Source: AP-16 sp036395835 (GTDB lineage Bacteria > Pseudomonadota > Alphaproteobacteria > Rhizobiales > Xanthobacteraceae). Taken from it: 12,302 nt of DNA. This document shows, piece by piece, positions 1-5,752 of this stretch. The DNA is taken from contig DASWCW010000165.1 in the NCBI GenBank assembly GCA_036395835.1, positions 1-12,302 on the forward strand, given 5' to 3'. The notes beneath the pieces were generated by a model. The model had not been told where the DNA came from and did not search any database. It was given only the letters and a program-made list of their open reading frames with translations. Every line of letters begins with the position of its first letter. Within the stretch, counting starts at the first letter, position 1. Position numbers and translations under genes: made by a program.

Positions 1-1
1 G

Positions 2-166
2 CCGATCGACCTGATCGTCATGCGGCGTGACACCTGCACGGCCGAGCTCGCCTACCGGATCGAGCCGGGCGAGCCGTATTTCCACGATTTGCGCGAGCGC
101 TGGTCCGCGGCCTTGCGCGCGGCCCACAATGCCATTCCGCGTCCGCCGTACAACGTGCCCAAATAG
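2..166 (+). CDS. C-terminal fragment of a proteasome-type protease (Anbu-like), 5' end outside the window
   Basis: The reading frame is open from the left edge and ends at TAG 164-166, giving the last 54 residues of a protein. The tail contains EPYFHDLRERWSAALRAAH followed by a proline-rich end (IPRPPYNVPK). A D-P-Y-F, then R-x-x-W-S-x-A-L-R pattern and a short Pro-rich C-terminus are what I recall for the Anbu family. These are proteasome/HslV-related Ntn-hydrolases of about 240-250 residues, often found with transglutaminase-like and circularly permuted ATP-grasp genes in alphaproteobacteria. The N-terminal nucleophile and the neighbours lie outside the window, so the catalytic part cannot be checked. 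The identification rests on the tail alone. A 7-bp perfect hairpin starts at the last base of the stop codon. Confidence 0.6.
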   Translation, partial: PIDLIVMRRDTCTAELAYRIEPGEPYFHDLRERWSAALRAAHNAIPRPPYNVPK

Positions 167-183
167 GCACGCAGCGGCGTGCC
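166..183 (+). terminator. Hairpin at the end of the Anbu-like gene, possible terminator without a U-tract
   Basis: GGCACGC (166-172) and GCGTGCC (177-183) form a perfect 7-bp stem with the 4-base loop AGCG. The stem begins at the last base of the TAG stop codon. The bases after it (cacgctttgg) are not a T-run, so this is at best an imperfect intrinsic terminator or an mRNA 3'-end stabiliser. Confidence 0.35.
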
Positions 184-464
184 CACGCTTTGGTCGGCGC
201 CTTTGCACGCGACGGCGGCACGAGCGAGAAACCGGTATTGCGTATCGCGCATAACGGATCCGCAGCATTGGGCAATTCATCGCCGAGCAGCACAAATTCA
301 TGATGGAAAACAAGCGAATAGGCCTGCAGGTCCGATTCCTCCATGCTGGTGCTGAATGGCTTATCACGGGCGGTAATGCGCCGAATAGTTTTTCTGCAGC
401 CGGAACCGTTTCGAGCGGGGGCGATTAGTGAGAAGCGCGAATGCTACAAAGGACGGGATTGTCC
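184..464. other. Gene-poor stretch between the Anbu-like gene and the pilin-like gene
   Basis: I see no convincing gene here. A minus-strand frame (18-344) and a plus-strand frame (343-546) are open. Neither has a Shine-Dalgarno sequence, recognisable motif or hydrophobic segment, and each overlaps a better-supported gene antisense or out of frame. Base composition is less GC-rich around 260-400 than in flanking genes. The 3' part carries the ribosome-binding site of the pilin-like gene (AAAGGA at 448-453). Confidence 0.5.
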
Positions 465-572
465 ATGCCTATCACCGATTACACCCACGCCCGCCGCGGG
501 CTGTCGGCGCTCGAACTGGGGCTGCTCGCGTTCAGCATCGCGATGATCGTCGCGATCACGCTTACGCTTTGA
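465..572 (+). CDS. 35-residue pilin-like membrane microprotein with a prepilin peptidase-like motif
   Basis: ATG 465-467 to TGA 570-572, with AAAGGA (448-453) 11 bases upstream. The short N-terminal part is polar and basic (MPITDYTHARRG). It is followed by LSALE and an uninterrupted hydrophobic run from about residue 18 to 35. Cleavage after Gly12 would put Glu17 at position +5 of the mature chain, with basic residues before the glycine. This is the classic type IV prepilin signal and resembles Flp/Fap pilins, whose core reads roughly RRG-x-(S/T)-A-(I/L)-E-(Y/L)-G-L-(L/I)-A. Flp precursors usually have about 50-60 residues, so this is very short, with about 23 mature residues and nothing after the helix. 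No pilus-assembly or prepilin peptidase gene is in the window. It could be a micro-pilin, a pilin remnant or an unrelated single-span peptide. The gene is convergent with the channel gene, whose stop is 27 bases away. Confidence 0.5.
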   Translation: MPITDYTHARRGLSALELGLLAFSIAMIVAITLTL

Positions 573-599
573 TTTTTTCACACTGATCGACGGGACAAA

Positions 600-1841
600 T
601 CACTTCCGCCGCGGCCTGTCGAGCTTCGCCTCGGCCTCCAGCTCCTCGCTTATGAGATCGCCCTTCGGGGTGATCTGTTGCTCCCCAAGCCGTTGGCGCA
701 TCATGTCATGGATGCGTTCGGCCACTCGGGGCTCGCGTTCCATCAAGGCGTGGAGATCTTGTGCGTCGAGCACGAGCAGGCTCGTGCGCGACACCGCAGT
801 CACCGTCGCGGAGCGGCGCGACTGGCGCAGGACGGCGATCTCGCCGAAGAAATGCCCGATGCCGAGCCGAATGCGCCCGTCCTTGAGCTCGATCTCGACT
901 TCTCCGGCGGCGACGAAATACATCGAATGCGCGACATCGCCGCGACGCACGACCACATCGCCCGGCTCGACGGTCTGCGCGCGCATCAGCCGCATGATGT
1001 CGGCGATCTCTCCCGCGTTGAGTTCGGCGAACAGCGGCACGCGGGCGACCATGCCCCAGGTGACCATGAAATCCCGCCGGTGGATCTCCTCGGCGAACGC
1101 CGTGGCGATGATGCCGACCGGCAGGGCGATCATGATGAGGCCGCCGAAGATCGTGACGCCGGCGACGAGACGGCCCAACGTCGTGATCGGCACCACGTCG
1201 CCGTAGCCGATGGTGCCCAGCGTCACGATCGCCCACCACATCGCGTCCGGGATGGTGCCGAATTTCTCCGGTTGCGCATGCTGCTCGACGAGGTGCATCG
1301 CGGTGGCGGAGATCAGCGCCGCGCCGAGCAGGATGACGAAGCAGCCGATCAGCGCCCGGCGCTCCGCATAGAGCGCATCGAGCAGCGAGCGCATCCCGGG
1401 CGAATAGCGTGCCAGCTTCAGGAACCGCATGATGCGGAACATCAGCAGCACACGCAGGTCGGTCGGCAGCACGAAAGCGAACCAGAACGGCAGCACCGCC
1501 AGGAGGTCGATGATGCCGGCCGGGCTGCAGACATAGCGCCACCGCGCCTTCGCGGTCGGCTGGTGCCGCTGTGATGGATGCTCGCCCGCGACCCAGATCC
1601 GGACCAGGTATTCGACGCTGAACGCCAGCAGAGAGGTGATCTCGATGGCGGAAAACAGCATGCCGTAGCGCGCGGAGAGACGCGGCACGGATTCGAGCGT
1701 CACCGCCACCAGATTGACCAGGATCAACAGCACGATGAGGCGGCCGACGATCCGCCCCGGCTGGTCTCCGACCTGCTCTTCCAGGACCTCGGCGAGCCTC
1801 CGCTTCAGCTCGATCCGGGCACGGGAGTTGCGTCGCAACAT
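600..1841 (-). CDS. Cyclic-nucleotide-gated K+ channel, MloK1-like
   Basis: Predicted 413-residue inner-membrane K+ channel opened by cyclic nucleotide. It has six hydrophobic segments: S1 about 31-50, S2 61-84, S3 104-124, S4 126-147, S5 162-186 and S6 222-250. S4 carries spaced arginines (RVLLMFRIMRFLKLARY). The pore loop has the K+ selectivity filter TLGTIGYGD (207-215). A short linker (EEIHRRDFMVTWGM) leads directly into a cyclic-nucleotide-binding domain (about 270-385). Its phosphate-binding cassette has FFGEIAVL (331-338) and RSAT (343-346), with Arg343 in the phosphate-binding position. The lack of a long C-linker matches MloK1 of Mesorhizobium. I chose ATG 1839-1841. The frame stays open to a TTG at 2058-2060, but the extra 73 residues are low-complexity and lie before the usual start. 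The start is preceded only by a weak GAGAG. The gene is divergent from an adenylyl cyclase, a plausible source of its ligand. Confidence 0.9.
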   Translation of the reverse strand: MLRRNSRARIELKRRLAEVLEEQVGDQPGRIVGRLIVLLILVNLVAVTLESVPRLSARYGMLFSAIEITSLLAFSVEYLVRIWVAGEHPSQRHQPTAKARWRYVCSPAGIIDLLAVLPFWFAFVLPTDLRVLLMFRIMRFLKLARYSPGMRSLLDALYAERRALIGCFVILLGAALISATAMHLVEQHAQPEKFGTIPDAMWWAIVTLGTIGYGDVVPITTLGRLVAGVTIFGGLIMIALPVGIIATAFAEEIHRRDFMVTWGMVARVPLFAELNAGEIADIMRLMRAQTVEPGDVVVRRGDVAHSMYFVAAGEVEIELKDGRIRLGIGHFFGEIAVLRQSRRSATVTAVSRTSLLVLDAQDLHALMEREPRVAERIHDMMRQRLGEQQITPKGDLISEELEAEAKLDRPRRK

Positions 1842-2310
1842 GAACTCTCTCGCGAATTCCGCCGGGCATCCCAGATCCGGGACCGGTGGCAGCCAGCTCG
1901 GGCGCCGGCTCCCGGTTTGCTTCCGAAGCCCTGGGCATTTTGCTGAAAAATCAGGGTCATGGAAGCCGGAATCGGATGCTGCACCGGCCCGCCGAGCGCC
2001 CCAGCATTCAAAAATCGCCTCGGTGGGCACGCGCTGGGCCCCCTCGCTTTCGCGGGGCAAGCTTCGCTCACGCCTGCGGTGCCGAGCGTGTGGCGGCTGT
2101 TCTCCGCTAGATTGTGATTGCTAATAAAACAATCCATGGACACACTTCAGCGAATTGAAATGCCTTAACCGCCTGAAATGCCGGCATTTTGTCAAAAATA
2201 TACCTCCCGAAAACGACGGTTTTTGCCTCACGCGCCGCGTTCCAGGGTCGGTGGCGGGATGTTAGGCAGGCAAAGCCCAGCTGGGATTTCAGCCCAACAA
2301 GAGCGCAGAT
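1842..2310. other. 469-base divergent regulatory region between channel and cyclase genes
   Basis: No gene is supported here. The half next to the channel is GC-rich and includes a possible GAAA-loop hairpin (roughly 2042-2059, CCCC...GGGG arms with a two-base bulge). From about 2105 to 2215 the sequence turns AT-rich and holds short repeats. A 14-bp perfect palindrome lies at 2176-2189, and TGAAATGCC occurs twice in direct orientation. This is where promoters and operators of both genes would be expected. I could not pick a convincing -35/-10 pair. Confidence 0.5.
2156..2190. promoter_or_regulatory. Palindrome with direct repeats, candidate operator upstream of the cyclase
   Basis: TGAAATGCC occurs at 2156-2164 and again at 2174-2182, 18 bases apart start to start, about two helical turns. 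The second copy runs into the perfect palindrome AAATGCCGGCATTT (2176-2189), so its reverse complement forms a third half-site. The cluster is 120-155 bases before the cyclase start and about 315-350 before the channel start. This arrangement suits a dimeric regulator, but no known consensus is recognised. Confidence 0.35.
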
Positions 2311-3795
2311 ATGATCGCGCCAATCGCACCCGGAGAACCCGTGGAGAAGAAGAGCATCCAGCGCAGGCTCGCGGCGATCCTGGCGGCGGACGTCGTCGGC
2401 TATAGCCGGCTGATGGGCGTCGACGAGGTCGGCACCCTGACTTCGCTCAAGGCACACCGTCGCGAGCTCGTCGACCCCGCGATCGCCGGCCACAGCGGCC
2501 GCATCGTCAAGACCACGGGCGACGGCATGCTGGTCGAGTTCGGAAGCGTCGTCGACGCGGTCGGCTGCGCGCTCGCCGTGCAGCGGGGGATGATGAGCCG
2601 CAATGCGGCGGCGGCGGAGGATAAGCGCATCGTGTTCCGCGTCGGCATCAACGTCGGCGACATCATCATCGACGGTGACGACATCTTCGGCGACGGCGTA
2701 AACATCGCGGCCCGGCTGCAGACGCTGTGCGAGCCGGGCGGGCTGTGCATCTCCCGCACGGCAAACGATCAGATCCGGGACAAGCTTTCGCTGGCCTTCG
2801 CCGATCTCGGCGAGCAAACCGTCAAGAACATTTCGCGCGCGATCGGGGTGTTCGGGCTCGGCGCCAAGGAGATCGAGGCGCTTCCGGAGATGGAGCCACC
2901 GCGACCGCCGGCAGCGGCGGATCCCCCTGCCGCCGCTCCGCAGCCGGAGCCGAGATTCGAGCAGGAGATTCAATTCTGCACGTCGCAAGACGGCGTCCAG
3001 CTTGCCTATTCGCGGATCGGTCGAGGACCGCCGCTGGTCAAGACCGGGAACTGGATGACCCATCTCGAATTCGACTTCGAAAGCCCGATCTGGCGGCATC
3101 TCTATCGCGAGCTCTCGCGGGATCATACGCTGATCCGCTACGACGCCCGCGGCAACGGCCTTTCCGACCGCGAGGTCGAGGAGGTTTCCTTCGAGGCCTT
3201 CGTGCGCGACCTGGAAACCGTCGTCGATGCCGCCGGCGTCGAGCGCTTCGCGCTGCTCGGCATCTCGCAGGGTTGCGCGGTATCGATCGCCTATGCCGTA
3301 CGCCACCCCGAACGCGTGACCCATCTGATCCTTCACGGCGGCTATCCGCTGGGCTGGAGCAAACGTATGCGAACCGAGGCCGAGAAGGAGGAGGCCGCCG
3401 CCATGCTGACCCTCATGCGGCTCGGCTGGGGGCAGGAAAATGCTGCGTTTCGCCAGCTCTTCACCTCGCAGTTCATCCCCGGAGGGACCAAGGAGCAAGC
3501 CGATTGGTTCAATGAGCTGCAGCGGGTCTCGACGTCACCGGCGGATGCGGTACGGAACCTCAAAGCCAACGGCGAGATCGACGTGACCGCGTTGCTTCGC
3601 AAGGTAACGGTTCCGACTCTGGTGATGCACGCACGCGACGACGCGCGCGTGCCGTTCGATTCCGGCCGGCGCCTGGCCGCAGGCATTCCCGGTGCTCGCT
3701 TCGTGCCGCTGCAGAGCCGGAATCACTTGATCCTGGAGAACGAGCCGGCGTTCGGCCGTTTCGTCCAGGAAATACGAACCTTCCTGGCAAGCTAG
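2311..3795 (+). CDS. Class III adenylyl cyclase fused to an alpha/beta hydrolase
   Basis: 494 residues with no membrane segment, so probably cytoplasmic. The cyclase domain (about 18-185) has all canonical catalytic residues at the right spacing: metal-binding Asp27 (AADVVGYSRLM) and Asp71 (KTTGDGMLVEF), adenine-specifying Lys67 and Asp124, and Asn131 and Arg135 in VNIAARLQ. It should therefore make cAMP. A Pro/Ala-rich linker (about 192-215) leads to an alpha/beta hydrolase (about 218-494) with nucleophile Ser319 in GISQG, probable acid Asp444 in ARDDARVP and His472 in SRNHLILE. The hydrolase substrate is unknown. Mycobacterium tuberculosis Rv1900c (LipJ) joins the same two domains in the opposite order. 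The chosen ATG has a weak upstream site. GTG 2341-2343, with GGAG 5 bases before it, is a good alternative giving 484 residues. The gene ends in a CTAG shared with the convergent methyltransferase gene. Confidence 0.9.
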   Translation: MIAPIAPGEPVEKKSIQRRLAAILAADVVGYSRLMGVDEVGTLTSLKAHRRELVDPAIAGHSGRIVKTTGDGMLVEFGSVVDAVGCALAVQRGMMSRNAAAAEDKRIVFRVGINVGDIIIDGDDIFGDGVNIAARLQTLCEPGGLCISRTANDQIRDKLSLAFADLGEQTVKNISRAIGVFGLGAKEIEALPEMEPPRPPAAADPPAAAPQPEPRFEQEIQFCTSQDGVQLAYSRIGRGPPLVKTGNWMTHLEFDFESPIWRHLYRELSRDHTLIRYDARGNGLSDREVEEVSFEAFVRDLETVVDAAGVERFALLGISQGCAVSIAYAVRHPERVTHLILHGGYPLGWSKRMRTEAEKEEAAAMLTLMRLGWGQENAAFRQLFTSQFIPGGTKEQADWFNELQRVSTSPADAVRNLKANGEIDVTALLRKVTVPTLVMHARDDARVPFDSGRRLAAGIPGARFVPLQSRNHLILENEPAFGRFVQEIRTFLAS

Positions 3796-4592
3796 GGCAC
3801 GACGCCGCGGCACGCCCACGCCACGGCCGCAAACGAGCGCGGCCCATCGGGCGCGTTCCCCTCATAAGCGGCGCGCAATGCCTGCTCCAACCGTTGCTTC
3901 TTCTCATCGGAGATGCCCGCCACATATTTGCCGAGCGCGGCTTCCCCGGCGGCGATCGGGGCCCAGAAATCGGCGAAGTTCGAAAACTCCATGCGGACCA
4001 TCAGCTCGGTTTGCTCGATCTGCCGCAGCCCGACGCGCATCCAGGTTTCCTTGAGTTCGTTGCGCCGGGTCATCGGCCGGAAATAATGTTGGCCCCGCGC
4101 GATCGCCGCTGTCGGATCGAGCACGGCCGCGGTGTCCCAGAACATCCGCTGGCTCGCCATGCCGCCGAACGTGTCCCACACGGTCGCCGCGACGATCCCG
4201 CCTGGCCGCACCACGCGGCACATCTCGCGCACCGCGCGCTCGGTCTCGGGAATGAAATGCAGGACCAGGAGCGACATCGCCCGGTCGAAGCCTGCGTCCT
4301 CGAACGGCAGCGCGCAGGCGTCGGCGCGCTCGAAGCTGATCCGCGGGTCCTTGTTCTTGGCGCGCGCCGCGTCGAGATAGATTTCGGAAGCATCGATTGC
4401 CGCGATCCTCGCCACCTTTGCCGCCTCGGCGAGCGCAAACGCCAAGCTGCCGGTGCCGCAACCGACGTCGAGGATCCGCTCGCCGTCCGCCAATCCGGCA
4501 AACGCGATGAAGGATTCGGCGAGGCGCCGGCTCCAGCGCCCCATGAAGTGCTCGTAGGCATCGGCATTGCGGGCATGAAACGTGGTGGACAT
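3792..4592 (-). CDS. Class I SAM-dependent methyltransferase (UbiE-like fold)
   Basis: 266 residues, predicted to transfer a methyl group from S-adenosylmethionine to an unidentified substrate. Motif I is ERILDVGCGTGSLAFALA (38-55). An acidic end of strand 2 is seen in AAIDASEIYL (64-73), the motif II/III region in ADACALPFEDAGFDRAMSLLVLHF (split here as ADACALPFEDAG then FDRAMSLLVLHF, about 90-113), and RVVRPGGIVAATVWD (126-140) is the motif typical of UbiE/COQ5-like and related small-molecule methyltransferases. The N-terminal YEHFMGRWSRRLAESF is common in this group. The start ATG 4590-4592 has GAGG about 6 bases upstream. The gene follows the lyase gene on the same strand after 98 bases, so it may belong to the same transcript, but nothing ties it to the CoA pathway chemically. 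Its stop codon overlaps the stop of the convergent cyclase gene. Confidence 0.85.
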   Translation of the reverse strand: MSTTFHARNADAYEHFMGRWSRRLAESFIAFAGLADGERILDVGCGTGSLAFALAEAAKVARIAAIDASEIYLDAARAKNKDPRISFERADACALPFEDAGFDRAMSLLVLHFIPETERAVREMCRVVRPGGIVAATVWDTFGGMASQRMFWDTAAVLDPTAAIARGQHYFRPMTRRNELKETWMRVGLRQIEQTELMVRMEFSNFADFWAPIAAGEAALGKYVAGISDEKKQRLEQALRAAYEGNAPDGPRSFAAVAWACRGVVP

Positions 4593-4651
4593 CGGATCCT
4601 CGCGTTTTACTGCAGCCGGAACAGCAGGCGCTCCCCGTTAGCACCGGCGAT

Positions 4652-4677
4652 CCGGCGCGCCCGGCGGGTTGCGCCGG
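4652..4677 (-). other. GC-rich hairpin between lyase and methyltransferase genes
   Basis: CCGGCGC (4652-4658) and GCGCCGG (4671-4677) form a perfect 7-bp stem with a 12-base GC-rich loop. It begins 14 bases after the lyase stop codon. No T-run follows on the minus strand, so it may only attenuate transcription or protect the upstream mRNA. Confidence 0.35.
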
Positions 4678-4690
4678 CGCCGCGGAGCCC

Positions 4691-5599
4691 TCACATTCCG
4701 ATCAGCTCGGCCTTGCGCAGCGTATTGTTGAGGATGCGGATCGAGGCGGCATCGACCATCAGGCCGTCGACGTTGACAGCGCCCAGCCCTTCCGCTTCCG
4801 CCTTGGCGTAGGCCGCCGCGAGCTTGCGCGCGCGATCGACCTCCTCCTGCTTGGGCGTGAAGATTTCCAGCGCCGGCTCGATCTGCGCCGGGTGGATCGC
4901 CCACTTGCCGACGCAGCCGAGGATCATCGCCCGCCGGCATTCCTCGCGAAACACTTCGGGGTTGCGGAAATTCGCATAAGGTCCGTCGACCGGGTCGACG
5001 CCGGCGCTCCTCGCCGCCATCACCATGCGGAAGCGCGGGTAATGCCAGATATCGCCGGGATACGGGCTCGTGCTGCCGATCGAGCGAATGTCGATGCCGT
5101 GGCTCGCCGAATAGTCCCCCATGCCGAAGATCACGCACTCGAGCCGCGGATGTGCCTTGCAGATCTCCTCGACGTTTTCGAGCGCCTGCACTTCCTCGAT
5201 CAGCACTTCGATGCCGATCGGCCGTTTCAATCCGAGCTTCTGTTCGATCTGGTTGAGCAGCGTGGCGGCGAAATACACGTCCTTTCCGGACAGCACCTTC
5301 GGCACCATGATGGTGTCGAGATATTGGCCCGCGCCCTCGACCACCGCGACGATGTCCTCATAGGCGTATTTGGTGGAAAGATCGTTGACGCGCACGCAGC
5401 GCGTCTTCCTGCCCCAGTCGAGGGTGCGCAACGCCTGGACGATTTTTCCCCGCGCGTCGACCTTGGCCGAGGGCGCGACCGCGTCTTCGAGATCGAGGAA
5501 GACGTGATCGGCGGCGCTCGCGGCCGCCTTGGCCATCATTTTTTCGCTCGAGCCGGGCACCGAGAGCTGCACCCGCCGAAGCCGCCGCGGTCGTTCCAT
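4691..5599 (-). CDS. CoA-ester lyase of the HpcH/HpaI - CitE family (malyl-/citramalyl-CoA lyase type)
   Basis: 302 residues. The family cleaves 3-hydroxyacyl-CoA esters such as malyl-, beta-methylmalyl- or citramalyl-CoA by a Mg-dependent retro-Claisen reaction, giving acetyl- or propionyl-CoA plus glyoxylate or pyruvate. Visible motifs: RRVQLSVPGSSEKMM (8-22), FLDLEDAVAPSAK (34-46), Arg70 in RCVRVND, IMVPKV (97-102), Glu131 in IGIEVLIEE and Asp162 in FGMGDYSASHG (the expected Mg ligands), VGKWAIHPAQI (230-240) and the C-terminal VDGLMVDAA (277-285). The HPxQ and DGxMVD segments fit malyl-CoA-lyase-like members better than the CitE subunit of citrate lyase, and no CitD/CitF partners are present. 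ATG 5597-5599 is preceded by GGGAGGGAG, a very strong ribosome-binding site. A GTG 21 bases upstream is rejected for that reason. It follows the CoA-transferase gene after a repeat-filled gap. Confidence 0.88.
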   Translation of the reverse strand: MERPRRLRRVQLSVPGSSEKMMAKAAASAADHVFLDLEDAVAPSAKVDARGKIVQALRTLDWGRKTRCVRVNDLSTKYAYEDIVAVVEGAGQYLDTIMVPKVLSGKDVYFAATLLNQIEQKLGLKRPIGIEVLIEEVQALENVEEICKAHPRLECVIFGMGDYSASHGIDIRSIGSTSPYPGDIWHYPRFRMVMAARSAGVDPVDGPYANFRNPEVFREECRRAMILGCVGKWAIHPAQIEPALEIFTPKQEEVDRARKLAAAYAKAEAEGLGAVNVDGLMVDAASIRILNNTLRKAELIGM

Positions 5600-5622
5600 C
5601 ACTCCCTCCCAATCCAACACCT

Positions 5623-5734
5623 GTCATGTCCCGCGAATGCGGGGCACCCAGTATCCTCTGCAAGCAAGGGCCGTGCGACAGTGCCTCACCGATGCGCGGC
5701 GCTTACTGGGTCGCCTGCATGCGCGGGCGATGAC
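5623..5734. repeat. 112-base inverted-repeat element (REP-doublet or MITE-like) between CoA-transferase and lyase genes
   Basis: The left arm (5623-5653, starting GTCATGTCCCGCGAATGC) and the reverse complement of the right arm (5704-5734, starting GTCATCGCCCGCGCATGC) match at 25 of 31 positions. A 50-base centre separates them. Both ends finish in CCCAGTA facing inward. There is no gene inside. Elements with GTCAT...CCCGCG...CCCAGTA arms are, from memory, dispersed intergenic repeats in Bradyrhizobium-type genomes. It occupies nearly the whole gap between the two genes. Confidence 0.7.
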
Positions 5735-5752
5735 GCCGCTGAGTACTGATAC

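Noticed and set aside
18..344. 108-residue minus-strand open frame overlapping the Anbu-like 3' end
   Set aside because: No Shine-Dalgarno before its ATG, no motif or hydrophobic pattern, Arg/Ala/Pro-rich second half typical of antisense frames, and it overlaps a convincing coding end on the other strand.
343..546. 67-residue plus-strand open frame
   Set aside because: Overlaps the pilin-like gene out of frame, lacks a ribosome-binding site, and its second half is the +1-shifted reading of the pilin-like codons.
574..579. T6 run after the pilin-like gene as an intrinsic terminator
   Set aside because: No stable hairpin precedes the T-run on the plus strand.
1842..2060. N-terminal extension of the K+ channel to TTG 2058-2060 (73 more residues)
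   Set aside because: The extension has no recognisable fold, reads like GC-rich intergenic DNA, and MloK1-type channels begin near the chosen ATG.
2110..2134. Stem GATTGT ... ACAATC as a terminator or riboswitch stem
   Set aside because: Only 6 weak base pairs with a 13-base loop, no T-run and no upstream gene ending here on either strand.
2107..3498. 463-residue minus-strand open frame
   Set aside because: Antisense shadow of the cyclase-hydrolase gene; the plus-strand frame has full catalytic motifs of two families.
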